NCBI GenBank assembly: GCA_023443625.1 | Contig: JAEZTQ010000101.1 | Location: forward strand, 1 to 64,000 | Length of the DNA: 64,000 nt | Origin: Bacillota bacterium | GTDB lineage: Bacteria; Bacillota_A; Clostridia; Lachnospirales; Lachnospiraceae | Direction: 5' to 3' | In this document: positions 46,329 to 54,823 of the stretch, piece after piece | How the letters are laid out: every line of letters begins with the position of its first letter | How positions within the stretch are numbered: the first letter of the stretch is position 1 | The notes under the pieces: model-generated | What the model was told of the DNA's origin: nothing | The model's input: only the letters and a program-made list of their open reading frames with translations | Databases searched by the model: none | Made by a program: the position numbers and the translations under genes

Positions 46329-47402
46329 ATGTTTGATAAACTAGAAGATATCCTAAAGCGTTTTGAGGAAATTGAAGAAGAAATGATGAATCCGGATATC
46401 ATGAATGACCAGAATAGATATAGAAGTCTTAGAAAGGAGCACTCGGATCTTTCAGATATTGTTGAAAAGTATAAAGAATATAAGGACACTCAGAACAGTA
46501 TAGAAGATAGTCTTGCAATGCTTGATGAAGAAAGCGACGAAGATATCCGAGAACTGGCAAAGGAAGAATTAAACGAGTGTAAGCAGAAGATTGTCCAAAT
46601 TGAAGAAGAGCTTAAAATTCTTCTTCTACCTAAGGATCCTAATGATGAGAAGAATGTTATCGTTGAAATCCGTGGTGGTGCAGGCGGTGATGAGGCAGCT
46701 CTTTTTGCAGCACAGTTATATCGTATGTATGTGATGTATGCAGAGCGTTACCGTTGGAAAATAGATATGATGAACTTAAATGAAAATGGAATAGGTGGAT
46801 TTAAGGAAGTTGTATTTATGGTTATCGGTAAAGGAGCATACTCAAGATTGAAATATGAAAGCGGGGTCCACCGTGTACAGAGAGTTCCCGTAACTGAATC
46901 TGGCGGTAGAATTCATACCTCTACTGCAACGGTAGCAATTATGCCTGAAGCAGAAGAAGTAGATGTTGAGCTGGATTTAAATGATTGTAAGTTCGACGTA
47001 TTCCGTTCCTCAGGGAATGGCGGACAGTGTGTTAATACCACAGACTCGGCGGTAAGACTTACTCATATTCCAACAGGCATTGTAATATCTTGTCAGGATG
47101 AAAAATCACAATTAAAGAATAAAGATAAGGCTATTCGTGTTTTACGTTCCAAACTTTATGAATTAGAGTTGGAGAAAGCACAAAGTGCGGAGGCTGAAGC
47201 AAGAAAAAGCCAGGTTGGTACAGGCGACCGTTCCGAAAAGATTAGAACCTATAACTTCCCCCAGGGGCGTGTTACAGATCATCGTATCAAATTGACTGTT
47301 CACCAAATAGATGATGTAATGAATGGTGATTTGGAAGAAATCCTTGACAGCCTCATCGCAGCCGACCAGGCAGCAAAACTAGCAAATATGAATCAAGATT
47401 AA
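46329..47402 (+). CDS. prfA: Peptide chain release factor 1
   Basis: A 357-residue release factor reading UAA and UAG. The anticodon-like PVT motif (RVPVTE) near residue 188 identifies RF1, and GGQ is at residues 231-233 (NGGQCVN). GGAGG precedes the ATG. The final ~13 codons and stop lie inside a 57-58-base unit that is repeated twice more immediately downstream; the annotated stop is in the first unit, and the protein length is normal. Confidence 0.97.
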   Translation: MFDKLEDILKRFEEIEEEMMNPDIMNDQNRYRSLRKEHSDLSDIVEKYKEYKDTQNSIEDSLAMLDEESDEDIRELAKEELNECKQKIVQIEEELKILLLPKDPNDEKNVIVEIRGGAGGDEAALFAAQLYRMYVMYAERYRWKIDMMNLNENGIGGFKEVVFMVIGKGAYSRLKYESGVHRVQRVPVTESGGRIHTSTATVAIMPEAEEVDVELDLNDCKFDVFRSSGNGGQCVNTTDSAVRLTHIPTGIVISCQDEKSQLKNKDKAIRVLRSKLYELELEKAQSAEAEARKSQVGTGDRSEKIRTYNFPQGRVTDHRIKLTVHQIDDVMNGDLEEILDSLIAADQAAKLANMNQD

Positions 47403-47530
47403 ATAGCCTGGTCGGCTTGCGACCAAGGCAGCAAAACTAGCAAATATGAATCAAGACTAAATAGCCTGGTCGGCTTGCGACCAAGGCAGCAAAGCTGGCA
47501 AATATGAATCAAGATTAAATAGCCTGGTAC
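47364..47530 (+). repeat. Tandem triplication of the prfA 3' end
   Basis: Units start at 47364, 47421 and 47479 (57 and 58 bases apart; the third is partial). Each reads GACCA(A)GGCAGCAAA, GCAAATATGAATCAAGA, TTAAATAGCC or CTAAATAGCC. At unit junctions CCTGGTCG-GCTTG-CGACCAAGG forms a strong hairpin. The first unit encodes the C-terminus of release factor 1; the extra copies carry one inserted base and do not extend it. Confidence 0.92.
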
Positions 47531-47531
47531 A

Positions 47532-47572
47532 AACCTTCCTGAAACAGCCATGTACAGGGAAGGTTTTATTAT
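47532..47572 (+). terminator. Terminator after prfA
   Basis: AACCTTCC (47532-47539) pairs exactly with GGAAGGTT (47558-47565), followed by TTATTATTTT. Confidence 0.85.
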
Positions 47573-47623
47573 TTTACTGTAAGTTATATCATATAACCTA
47601 TGATAACATGGAGGTAATGTGAA

Positions 47624-48331
47624 ATGTATTCATGCAATTGTGAGAAATGCGCACATGAGATGTGTACAAGAAGAGTACCTATTTTTGCTGCCCTTGATAG
47701 GGATGAACTGAACAGAGTGGCTGATCTTATTATTAGAAGAGAGTATGCTAAAGCTGAATTGATAACCATGGAAGGTGATCATCTTGATAGTCTTGTGATT
47801 ATTAATCAGGGACAGGTGAAAGCTTTTAAAGATACCAATGAAGGGAAAGAACAGATTCTCTACATCTTTTCAGCAGGAGATTTTTTTGGAGAAAAGAATA
47901 TATTGCAGCAGCAGAAAGCTGCTTATCATATTGAGGCTCTAGAAAGAACAAATGTCTGTATGATTAATAAGAAGGACTTTCAGCTTTTGCTACGTGAATA
48001 TCCTGACATTGGACTGAAAATTATTGACGAACTTTCTAATCGGATTGATAAGCTTGAAAATGCAATTCATACGATGGGAACAAAAAATGTAGAAGTAAGA
48101 GTAAATTCTGTACTTCTGGAATTTGCGAAGAAGTATGGAAAGGATCATATAAAAGGGGTGGAGATTGAACTTCCCCTGAGCCGGGAAGGTATTGCAAATT
48201 ATATAGGGCTGACCCGGGAAACAGTTAGCCGCAAGATGAACCTTCTTCAGGAAGAAGGCATCATCGAGATGTTGGGTAATAAAAGGATTATCCTATTGGA
48301 TAAGCAGGCATTAGAAGCTTCTGTGGAATAA
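47624..48331 (+). CDS. Crp/Fnr family transcriptional regulator with N-terminal Cys cluster
   Basis: A 235-residue regulator. An N-terminal cluster of four cysteines (C4, C6, C9, C14 in CNCEKCAHEMC) precedes the cyclic-nucleotide-binding-like beta-roll (about 20-135), a dimer helix and a C-terminal helix-turn-helix (LSREGIANYIGLTRETVSRK) whose recognition helix keeps the E-x-x-S-R of the Crp/Fnr family. The cysteines suggest an oxygen- or NO-sensitive Fe-S cluster as in FNR. It probably controls the DUF1858 and hemerythrin/PAS genes downstream, before which lies a TGTGA-N6-TCACA site. Confidence 0.9.
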   Translation: MYSCNCEKCAHEMCTRRVPIFAALDRDELNRVADLIIRREYAKAELITMEGDHLDSLVIINQGQVKAFKDTNEGKEQILYIFSAGDFFGEKNILQQQKAAYHIEALERTNVCMINKKDFQLLLREYPDIGLKIIDELSNRIDKLENAIHTMGTKNVEVRVNSVLLEFAKKYGKDHIKGVEIELPLSREGIANYIGLTRETVSRKMNLLQEEGIIEMLGNKRIILLDKQALEASVE

Positions 48332-48352
48332 TATACATAGGAGTTCCTTATC

Positions 48353-48428
48353 TTGTGGTCTTGTCATAATTATGATATAAAAATAGCTATTTTTTTAAAA
48401 ACTGTGAACACAATCACAGTTTTTTTTA
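48353..48428 (+). promoter_or_regulatory. Promoter and Crp/Fnr-like palindrome overlapping a terminator hairpin
   Basis: TTGTGG (48353-48358), 17 bases, TATAAA (48376-48381) is a plausible promoter. Just after it, TGTGA-N6-TCACA at 48403-48418 is an exact match to the Crp/Fnr consensus half-sites. The same bases sit in a longer stem, AAAAACTGTGA/TCACAGTTTTT with a six-base loop and a run of eight T, that reads as an intrinsic terminator for the regulator gene. Both roles are possible; which is real cannot be told from sequence. Confidence 0.65.
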
Positions 48429-48543
48429 TTGCACAGGTGTATTCTATAACCAAGTGAAGCACATGTGCTGACAAATATATAATTCGAATATAACTTGTGG
48501 CGTGGCATTTATCCATACATAGAATAATGAAGCAGGTGATATA

Positions 48544-48771
48544 ATGAGTAAAAGAATTAATTTTCAGAAAAGTATCTATGAAATCTGTAAAGAAAATCCC
48601 GAGGTCATCAAAATTATGAAAGAGCTTGGCTTTGATAATATTGGAAATCCAGGGATGCTTAATACCGCCGGACGTTTTATGACCATTCCAAAGGGAGCAG
48701 CAATGAAAAATATCAACATTGATATAATTAAGGAGCATTTTATGAATAAGGGCTATACCATATCAGAATAA
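48544..48771 (+). CDS. DUF1858 domain protein
   Basis: A 75-residue cytosolic protein that is one DUF1858 domain (SIYEICKENPEVIKIMKELGF, then GMLNTAGRFMTI). Such domains occur alone or fused to hybrid-cluster, hemerythrin or ScdA/Ric-like proteins involved in Fe-S repair or NO stress. AGGTGAT precedes the ATG. It is 12 bases ahead of the DUF438 gene, as if it were a detached domain of the same module. Confidence 0.88.
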   Translation: MSKRINFQKSIYEICKENPEVIKIMKELGFDNIGNPGMLNTAGRFMTIPKGAAMKNINIDIIKEHFMNKGYTISE

Positions 48772-48783
48772 GGAGGAAACAAT

Positions 48784-50013
48784 ATGAGTGAAATGATCAA
48801 TAACAGAGAATATCGTCAAAAAGTATTAAAAGAGCTTATTATGGAGTTGCATAATGGAAAAAGTGTGGATGAAGTAAAAGAAAGATTTGAGAATTTGATT
48901 CAGGGGATATCTGCTACAGAAATTTCTGAAATGGAGAATGCTTTAATTAGGGAAGGTATGCCGGTTGAAAACATTCAGAAGCTCTGCGATGTACATGCTG
49001 CGGTATTCAAAGGTTCAATAGAAGAAATTCACCGTCCGGAGAAACCAGAAGAGATACCAGGCCATCCTGTGCACACCTTTCGCTTGGAAAATAGGAAAAT
49101 TGAAAGTCTTATTAATGATAAAATAAAGCCAGGGCTGGAAGCTCTTAACAGTTCCGATAACCAGCAGATTATTGCCGAACTCCTTAAGGATTTTAACACT
49201 TTAATGGAAATCGATAAGCATTATTCGCGAAAGGAAAATTTACTATTCCCATATATGGAGAAGTATGATATCATAGCACCTCCCAAAGTAATGTGGGGTG
49301 TTGATGATGAGATTAGAGCGGCAATCAAGGAGAGTCGTAAGCTACTTTCCGATTATTCTGGAGATAAAGAACAGTTTTTAGGTATAGCCAGGGAGGCCCT
49401 TGACAAGGTAATTGAGATGATTTTCAAGGAAGAGAATATTCTTTTCCCAATGGTACTAGAAACTTTATCAGAGGATGAATGGTCTAAGATTGCGAATGAA
49501 AGCGGAGAGATCGGTTACTGTCTTATCAAACCGGCAGGAAGCTGGAGACCGGTTAAAACTAATGTAGAAGACAAGGTAGAGGAGGAGGGTGCTAAGCCAT
49601 CTAATAATGGATATATTGAGTTCGATGCAGGAATTCTTATACCAGAAGAAATCAATGCTATGCTCAACACCCTTCCCTTAGATATGACTTTTGTGGATAA
49701 GGATGGAGTTGTGAAATATGTATCCATGGGGAAGGAGAGGATTTTTGCCAGACCTAAGTCCGTTATAGGAAGGCTGGTGAATAATTGTCATCCCCCAGCA
49801 AGTGTACACATTGTAGAAAAGATTGTTGAGGATTTTAAAGAGGGCAGAAAAGACCATGAGGATTTCTGGATTAAGATGGGACAAAAGTATGTTTATATTA
49901 GATACTATGCAGTTAGAAATGAAAAAGGGGAATACCTTGGAACCCTAGAGGTAACCCAGGATATCAAGCCCATACAGGATATTGCTGGTGAAAAGCGCCT
50001 GGTAGAAGAGTAG
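48784..50013 (+). CDS. DUF438 / hemerythrin-like / PAS protein
   Basis: A 409-residue cytosolic protein. Residues 10-75 match DUF438, about 100-240 form a hemerythrin-like helical bundle with spaced His and Glu (HPVHTFRLEN, HYSRKENLLFPYMEKY, EENILFPM), and about 290-395 a PAS domain (LPLDMTFVDKDGVVKYVS, GRLVNNCHPP). Hemerythrin folds bind a di-iron centre and O2 or NO; the PAS domain may sense a ligand. AAGGAGG precedes the ATG. With the Fnr-like regulator upstream, a role in oxygen or NO response is likely but inferred. Confidence 0.88.
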   Translation: MSEMINNREYRQKVLKELIMELHNGKSVDEVKERFENLIQGISATEISEMENALIREGMPVENIQKLCDVHAAVFKGSIEEIHRPEKPEEIPGHPVHTFRLENRKIESLINDKIKPGLEALNSSDNQQIIAELLKDFNTLMEIDKHYSRKENLLFPYMEKYDIIAPPKVMWGVDDEIRAAIKESRKLLSDYSGDKEQFLGIAREALDKVIEMIFKEENILFPMVLETLSEDEWSKIANESGEIGYCLIKPAGSWRPVKTNVEDKVEEEGAKPSNNGYIEFDAGILIPEEINAMLNTLPLDMTFVDKDGVVKYVSMGKERIFARPKSVIGRLVNNCHPPASVHIVEKIVEDFKEGRKDHEDFWIKMGQKYVYIRYYAVRNEKGEYLGTLEVTQDIKPIQDIAGEKRLVEE

Positions 50014-50020
50014 TAGACCC

Positions 50021-50049
50021 TTGTAATCCTAATAGATTTCGAGTATAAT
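50021..50049 (+). promoter_or_regulatory. SigA promoter of the SpoU/TrmH gene
   Basis: TTGTAA at 50021-50026, a 17-base spacer and TATAAT at 50044-50049. Confidence 0.75.
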
Positions 50050-50145
50050 GGCAAATATTAGATTTGACATAATACAATAAGAAATACTATGTATATATGG
50101 ATCTATACCAATATAAGTTTAGTGATATATAAGAGGATTATTAGA

Positions 50146-50946
50146 ATGAAACCCAAAAGTTTAATAAGCAGTTCAAGTAATGCACAGGTTAAAAATATAG
50201 TATTATTACAGAAGAAAGCGAAGGCAAGAGGGGAACAGGGTGTCTTTGTTGTTGAAGGGCTCAAAATGTTTGAAGAAGCAAGAAGGGAAGGCCTTCTTAT
50301 TAAAGCATTTGTATCCCAAAGCTTCTATCAAGAAAAGCAGTCAGATAGTCCTGGTTTTTTTGAGGGCTTGGATTTTGAGATCATTATTGATCAGGTTTTT
50401 AATGAGACTTCAGATACGAAAACTCCCCAGGGGATTATGGGAATTGTAAAGCAGGCCAAACACAGTCTTGAAAGTATAATAACTGTCCCTGATGCCTGCC
50501 TTCTGTTATTGGAAGATATCCGTGATCCCGGTAACCTTGGAACCATGATAAGAACTGCTGAGGGTGCAGGAATAACCGGGATCATTTTTAATAATTCTTG
50601 TGTTGATATTTATAATCCAAAAGTTATACGCTCAACAATGGGGTCCATATATCGGATGCCATTTTATCAGTGTGAGGATTTTTATGAAGCCTTGATGAAA
50701 ATAAAGGAAAAAGACATTGTACTTTTTGCAGCCCATTTACAGGGAATTTCCTATGATACAGAAGGAAGTTTCAAAGGAAAGTGCGGATTCTTAATTGGAA
50801 ATGAAGCCAATGGTTTAAGCGATAAGATATCCAGTTTAGCGGACGTCTTAATCAAAATTCCTATGGAAGGGAAATTAGAATCCTTAAACGCTGCTATTGC
50901 AGCAGCTATCTTAATGTATGAGGCTCACAGGCAAAGGAGCAATTGA
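50146..50946 (+). CDS. TrmH/SpoU-family RNA 2'-O-methyltransferase
   Basis: A 266-residue SPOUT enzyme. The N-terminal substrate-binding domain (SSSNAQVKNIVLLQKKAKARGE, FVVEGLKMFEEA) precedes the knotted domain with its three motifs: EDIRDPGNLGTMIRTAEGAG, GNEANGLS and KIPMEGKLESLNAAIAAAI. Close relatives methylate 23S rRNA (RlmB group) or tRNA; the target is not assigned. ATG 50146 follows AGAGGAT by about nine bases; the frame is open 57 bases further upstream. Confidence 0.9.
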   Translation: MKPKSLISSSSNAQVKNIVLLQKKAKARGEQGVFVVEGLKMFEEARREGLLIKAFVSQSFYQEKQSDSPGFFEGLDFEIIIDQVFNETSDTKTPQGIMGIVKQAKHSLESIITVPDACLLLLEDIRDPGNLGTMIRTAEGAGITGIIFNNSCVDIYNPKVIRSTMGSIYRMPFYQCEDFYEALMKIKEKDIVLFAAHLQGISYDTEGSFKGKCGFLIGNEANGLSDKISSLADVLIKIPMEGKLESLNAAIAAAILMYEAHRQRSN

Positions 50947-51084
50947 TTTCGTAAAAATTCCATTGTTTGGTCACAGCATCTTCACAATTTCTCAATATGA
51001 TATATCTTGTGAGCTGGCACTACTTTATATCGTGGAAGGTACATGTGTAATCATATAAGAAATACAGATAAAGGAGAGGATAAG

Positions 51085-51840
51085 GTGGCAATAGAGGTCT
51101 TTAATAGATATGAAAAGAAATATATGGTTTCGGAAGAAATTTATGAAAAGATAAAACCTCTTTTGGAAGAACATATGGAAATGGATGAATTTAGTCGCAG
51201 TGGAGACTCCTATACCATTTGTAATATTTATTATGATACCAATGATAATGAAATTATAAGAAAATCCATTGAGAAACCTATCTATAAAGAAAAATTTCGT
51301 ATGAGAAGCTATGGTGTGGTTAACCCCAAGGATAAAGTTTATCTGGAGATTAAGAAGAAATTTAAAGGTTGTGTTAATAAACGAAGAACTGCAATAGAGT
51401 TAGCACAGGCCTATCGTTATTTGGAGACTAAGGAAAAGCCTGGTGATATGGCTATAAGCAATGCACAAATTTTAAATGAAATAGATTATATGCTGCAAAA
51501 GTATCCAACCCTTCACCCAGCAATATATCTTTCATATAATAGAAATGCCATGTTTGGCAAAGAGGATAGGAATTTTAGAATTACCTTTGATAGAAATATA
51601 CTGACACGCCGTTATGATTTAGGCTTGGATTATGGTATCTATGGTGACCTTCTACTTCCCCAAGGTCTGAGGATTATGGAAGTAAAAGTTAATTATGCAG
51701 CTCCTCTATGGTTAGTAAGGCTGTTATCAGAATATGCAATTTACCCTGTATCCTATTCAAAATATGGGATGGAGTATAAGAAATATCTTGTAATGAGTAA
51801 TAAGAATATTACGACAGATGCTATGAGAAAGTGCATTTAG
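51085..51840 (+). CDS. VTC-domain protein (polyphosphate polymerase-like)
   Basis: A 251-residue protein of the triphosphate-tunnel VTC family. NRYEKKYMV, IYYDT, KEKFRMRSYG, VYLEIKKKFKG and the late acidic-basic EVKV motif supply the Lys, Arg and Glu side chains of the tunnel. The yeast VTC4 homologue makes polyphosphate from ATP; bacterial function is less certain. The start is GTG after GGAGAGG; the frame is open 42 bases earlier. The next gene (DUF4956) follows in 10 bases, a recurring pair that suggests a membrane complex. Confidence 0.9.
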   Translation: MAIEVFNRYEKKYMVSEEIYEKIKPLLEEHMEMDEFSRSGDSYTICNIYYDTNDNEIIRKSIEKPIYKEKFRMRSYGVVNPKDKVYLEIKKKFKGCVNKRRTAIELAQAYRYLETKEKPGDMAISNAQILNEIDYMLQKYPTLHPAIYLSYNRNAMFGKEDRNFRITFDRNILTRRYDLGLDYGIYGDLLLPQGLRIMEVKVNYAAPLWLVRLLSEYAIYPVSYSKYGMEYKKYLVMSNKNITTDAMRKCI

Positions 51841-51850
51841 GAGGAGAGAA

Positions 51851-52543
51851 ATGTTTGAGACAATTTTGCAAGAAGGATCAGCTACAGACTTATCCATAGG
51901 CTTTGATACAGCGATTGTTTGTATTCTAGGAGCTTTACTTATGGGAGCAGCTATTTGCGGGGTCTACTATCTAACAACGAATAAGGGGAGCAGGTCTGAT
52001 AGCTTTTCTTTGAGTTTGATTATCTTACCCGCAGTGGTTGCCATTGTTATTATATTAGTTGGAGAGAATGTTGCTAGAGCATTTTCCTTAGCAGGCATCT
52101 TTACCCTAGTGCGTTTTCGTAGTATTCCTGGGGATTCTAAGGATATAACCTTTGTGTTTTTATCTATGGCAGTAGGCTTATGTGTGGGACTGGGATACAT
52201 TTCCTTAGGTGCTTTTATCACCCTTGTATTAGGAGGAGTGTTAGCTGTTGTCTACAGATTTGTGTTTACGAAGGCAAAACAGCAATTAAAGAGGTTGAAG
52301 ATTACCATACCCGAGGATATGAATTATCAAGATGTCTTCGAGGATTTATTTAGAAAGTTCACAAGTAGTCATGTTTTAAATAAAGTAAAGACCACCAATA
52401 TGGGAACTTTATTTGAACTCCACTATGATGTAATTATGAAAAAGGACGTATCAGAGAAGGAGTTTATAGATTCCTTACGTTGTAGAAATGGTAATTTAAC
52501 GATCTTGCTTGGTATGCCGGATAATCAAAATCAACAATTGTAA
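51851..52543 (+). CDS. DUF4956 membrane protein
   Basis: A 230-residue protein with four hydrophobic segments at about residues 18-40, 52-75, 90-112 and 115-140, then a cytosolic C-terminal domain of about 80 residues. FTLVRFRSIPGDSKDI, between two helices, is the most conserved DUF4956 segment. The function is unknown. It is paired with the VTC-domain gene and may anchor it or move its product. Confidence 0.85.
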   Translation: MFETILQEGSATDLSIGFDTAIVCILGALLMGAAICGVYYLTTNKGSRSDSFSLSLIILPAVVAIVIILVGENVARAFSLAGIFTLVRFRSIPGDSKDITFVFLSMAVGLCVGLGYISLGAFITLVLGGVLAVVYRFVFTKAKQQLKRLKITIPEDMNYQDVFEDLFRKFTSSHVLNKVKTTNMGTLFELHYDVIMKKDVSEKEFIDSLRCRNGNLTILLGMPDNQNQQL

Positions 52544-52560
52544 TAAGGGAATTAATTTGT

Positions 52561-52604
52561 CATTCTTTGTAGGGAAGAAGAGCCCTACAAGGAGTGACTT
52601 TTTT
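52561..52604 (+). terminator. Terminator of the VTC-DUF4956 operon
   Basis: CATTCTTTGTAGGG pairs with CCCTACAAGGAGTG (14 pairs including wobbles) around an eight-base loop, followed by ACTTTTTTC. Confidence 0.9.
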
Positions 52605-52649
52605 CTTATAATCAAAGAGGGATTAAGAAAAAATTAAGAATTTTACGGC

Positions 52650-52678
52650 TTGATATTCAATTGGTAATGAGATATTAT
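52650..52678 (+). promoter_or_regulatory. Promoter of the LTA-synthase-like gene
   Basis: TTGATA at 52650-52655, a 17-base spacer and TATTAT at 52673-52678, 58 bases before the start codon. Confidence 0.7.
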
Positions 52679-52735
52679 AAGGTTGATTTGTTAATTGTAT
52701 ATCAATTGGTTATTTAGGACATAGTGAGGGATACC

Positions 52736-54583
52736 ATGAAAAAGTTAAGGGAAATACTAGCTTCACCATATTTCGTATCGGTTTTATTTGTAGTTAAGAT
52801 GATGGTATATTATGCTCTCATCGATGTAAATTATATGGAGATGGTTTTCATTATATTAAGTCTTATTGTCTGGGGCACAATTTATATCTGCTTTGGAAGA
52901 ATGGGACTGAAGAGAAAACATTTCTTGTTTTTAATAGTCTATTTTCTTTTTAGTTTACTGATGTTTGCGGATACCATGTATTATAATTATTATAATCAGA
53001 CAGTATCCATTAAGCAATTGTGGCAGGCAAAATCTGTTGCTGCAGTACCAAAAAGCTTTATTGCTACTTTAATACCAGCAAGCTTTTTATTATTTATAGA
53101 TATTCCTTTTGCTTATATCAGTTTTAAGAAATATGCTACCAGGGAAAATCTTCAGAAATGGCTGCCTTGGCCTAAATTTAAATATTTAATCTATGTTTTT
53201 ACAGTAGTATTTATTACATTAGTAGCAAACCCATTTCGCACCGCTGCTTTTGAGAAAGTAAATAGTGTAGAGTTCTTTACAAATCATGTAACGGATGTAT
53301 ATGAGACAATTTCTGATAACTTGTCCAAGGAAGCAATGGATGAGGAGGAAATCTTTGATGTACTTAATGAAGTAAAAGAAGATGTACCAAAGATGGATAT
53401 TGTACGACATAAAGGCATAGGAAAAGGTAAGAATCTGATTGTAATACAATTAGAAGCTTTTCAAGATTTTGTTCTTGGTGCAACCTACAATGGTCAAGAA
53501 ATTACCCCTAACCTAAATCGTCTTATTGAAAAAGATACCTTGTACTATGATCAATATTTCTCAAACATTGGAAAAGGAAATACAGCAGATGCTGAATTCT
53601 CTACTTTAAATAGTTTGTATCCAGTTATTGATGGGGAAAGTTATCGCCTGTATCAGGATAATACCTATAATGGTTTGCCCTGGTTAATGAGGGATAATGG
53701 TTATTATTCTTTTGCGATCCATGGCTTTGAGGGTAGTTTCTGGAACAGAGAGTATGCTTATCCTCAACTAGGCTTCCAAGATTTCTATAGTATGGAGGAC
53801 CTTAATCAGGAAGAAATAATCGGATTAGGAGTTTCAGACAAATCAATGTTTGAGCAGCTAATGCCTGTTTTAGAGAAACAGACACAACCCTTTTTTACCT
53901 TTGCTATAACCCTAACCAATCATCATCCCTATGTACTTGATGAGCAATATGAGTCAATAACCCTGATTGAAGAAGATAAGGAAACTAAATTCGGTGATTA
54001 TTTACAAACAGTACGTTACACGGATGAGGCTATTGGTCAGTTGATAGAAGATTTAAAGGCAGCAGGCCTCTATGATAATACAGTGATTGCCTTGTATGGT
54101 GATCACCATGGTCTAAACTGTGGTATGGAGGATGTTCGTTACCGTGTAGGTGAATATATAGGAAGAATTTATGATTATGATGAGATGCTGAATATTCCCT
54201 TAATCATACACGTTCCTGGAAGTGGGGTAAAAGAAACCATCAGTACCACTGGCGGACAGATTGATTTTTTACCGACAATAGCAAATGTTATGGATATTAC
54301 TTATGAAGAAACCTTTGTTCTGGGGCAGGATTTAACCAATGCAGAGGATGGTTTTGTGGCTTTTACTTCTTACTTATTTGATGGGTCCTTTGCTACCAAT
54401 GATATTATCTTTGAGATTTCCAGAGAAGAGATTTTTGAAGGCAGCAGGGCTTGGAAGATCGGGACCAATGAGCAGGTGGATGCAGGTCTCTATCAGGAGG
54501 AATACGAAAAAGCCGTATTGCTAAAGAAAACTTCAAAGGAGATACAGGAACAGAATCTAATTGCTAATTTTATTGAACATTAA
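52736..54583 (+). CDS. LTA synthase family sulfatase (phosphoglycerol transferase)
   Basis: A 615-residue membrane enzyme. About five N-terminal transmembrane helices (residues 10-175) are followed by an extracellular sulfatase-fold domain. The catalytic Thr is T283 in GKGNTADAEF; metal and substrate motifs include LEAFQDF, TNHHPY and LYGDHHG. Family members polymerise glycerol-phosphate from phosphatidylglycerol onto glycolipids. Here the exact product is unknown. ATG 52736 is six bases after GAGGG; a GTG 12 bases earlier overlaps that site. Confidence 0.92.
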   Translation: MKKLREILASPYFVSVLFVVKMMVYYALIDVNYMEMVFIILSLIVWGTIYICFGRMGLKRKHFLFLIVYFLFSLLMFADTMYYNYYNQTVSIKQLWQAKSVAAVPKSFIATLIPASFLLFIDIPFAYISFKKYATRENLQKWLPWPKFKYLIYVFTVVFITLVANPFRTAAFEKVNSVEFFTNHVTDVYETISDNLSKEAMDEEEIFDVLNEVKEDVPKMDIVRHKGIGKGKNLIVIQLEAFQDFVLGATYNGQEITPNLNRLIEKDTLYYDQYFSNIGKGNTADAEFSTLNSLYPVIDGESYRLYQDNTYNGLPWLMRDNGYYSFAIHGFEGSFWNREYAYPQLGFQDFYSMEDLNQEEIIGLGVSDKSMFEQLMPVLEKQTQPFFTFAITLTNHHPYVLDEQYESITLIEEDKETKFGDYLQTVRYTDEAIGQLIEDLKAAGLYDNTVIALYGDHHGLNCGMEDVRYRVGEYIGRIYDYDEMLNIPLIIHVPGSGVKETISTTGGQIDFLPTIANVMDITYEETFVLGQDLTNAEDGFVAFTSYLFDGSFATNDIIFEISREEIFEGSRAWKIGTNEQVDAGLYQEEYEKAVLLKKTSKEIQEQNLIANFIEH

Positions 54584-54610
54584 AATAAACTAAAATTAAA
54601 TATTTATAAT

Positions 54611-54660
54611 AGAATGGGGTATTATCCTTACTGACATAGTAAAGATAACACTCCATTATA
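54611..54660 (+). terminator. Terminator after the LTA-synthase-like gene
   Basis: AATGGGGTATTATC pairs with GATAACACTCCATT through two wobble pairs, with a further CTTAC/GTAAAG pairing inside, followed by ATATTTTATAT. Confidence 0.7.
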
Positions 54661-54694
54661 TTTTATATCATTGATATATTGTAGAATAATTTCC

Positions 54695-54794
54695 TTGACA
54701 TTATTAATAATTTGGAATAATGTATAAATAAACATTAAACAGTATAAATATAAGTCTATCGTTACACCTATAATACAACATAAGTAGACTTATA
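54695..54794 (+). promoter_or_regulatory. argF promoter region with ARG-box-like palindrome and leader hairpin
   Basis: TTGACA at 54695-54700 is followed 17 bases later by TAATGT, a weak -10. Over it lies an 18-base near-palindrome AATGTATAAATAAACATT (54719-54736), similar in size and AT-richness to ArgR operator boxes. Downstream, TATAAGTCTA (54749-54758) pairs exactly with TAGACTTATA (54785-54794), a stem in the leader just before the ribosome-binding site. Repression of argF by ArgR/AhrC is the likely function (inference). Confidence 0.55.
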
Positions 54795-54823
54795 ATTACT
54801 ATAAGAGAATGGAGGAGATTATT

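Noticed and set aside
47403..47530. prfA frameshift or pseudogene
   Set aside because: The extra copies lie after a normal stop and the protein has the usual length and all motifs, so prfA is intact.
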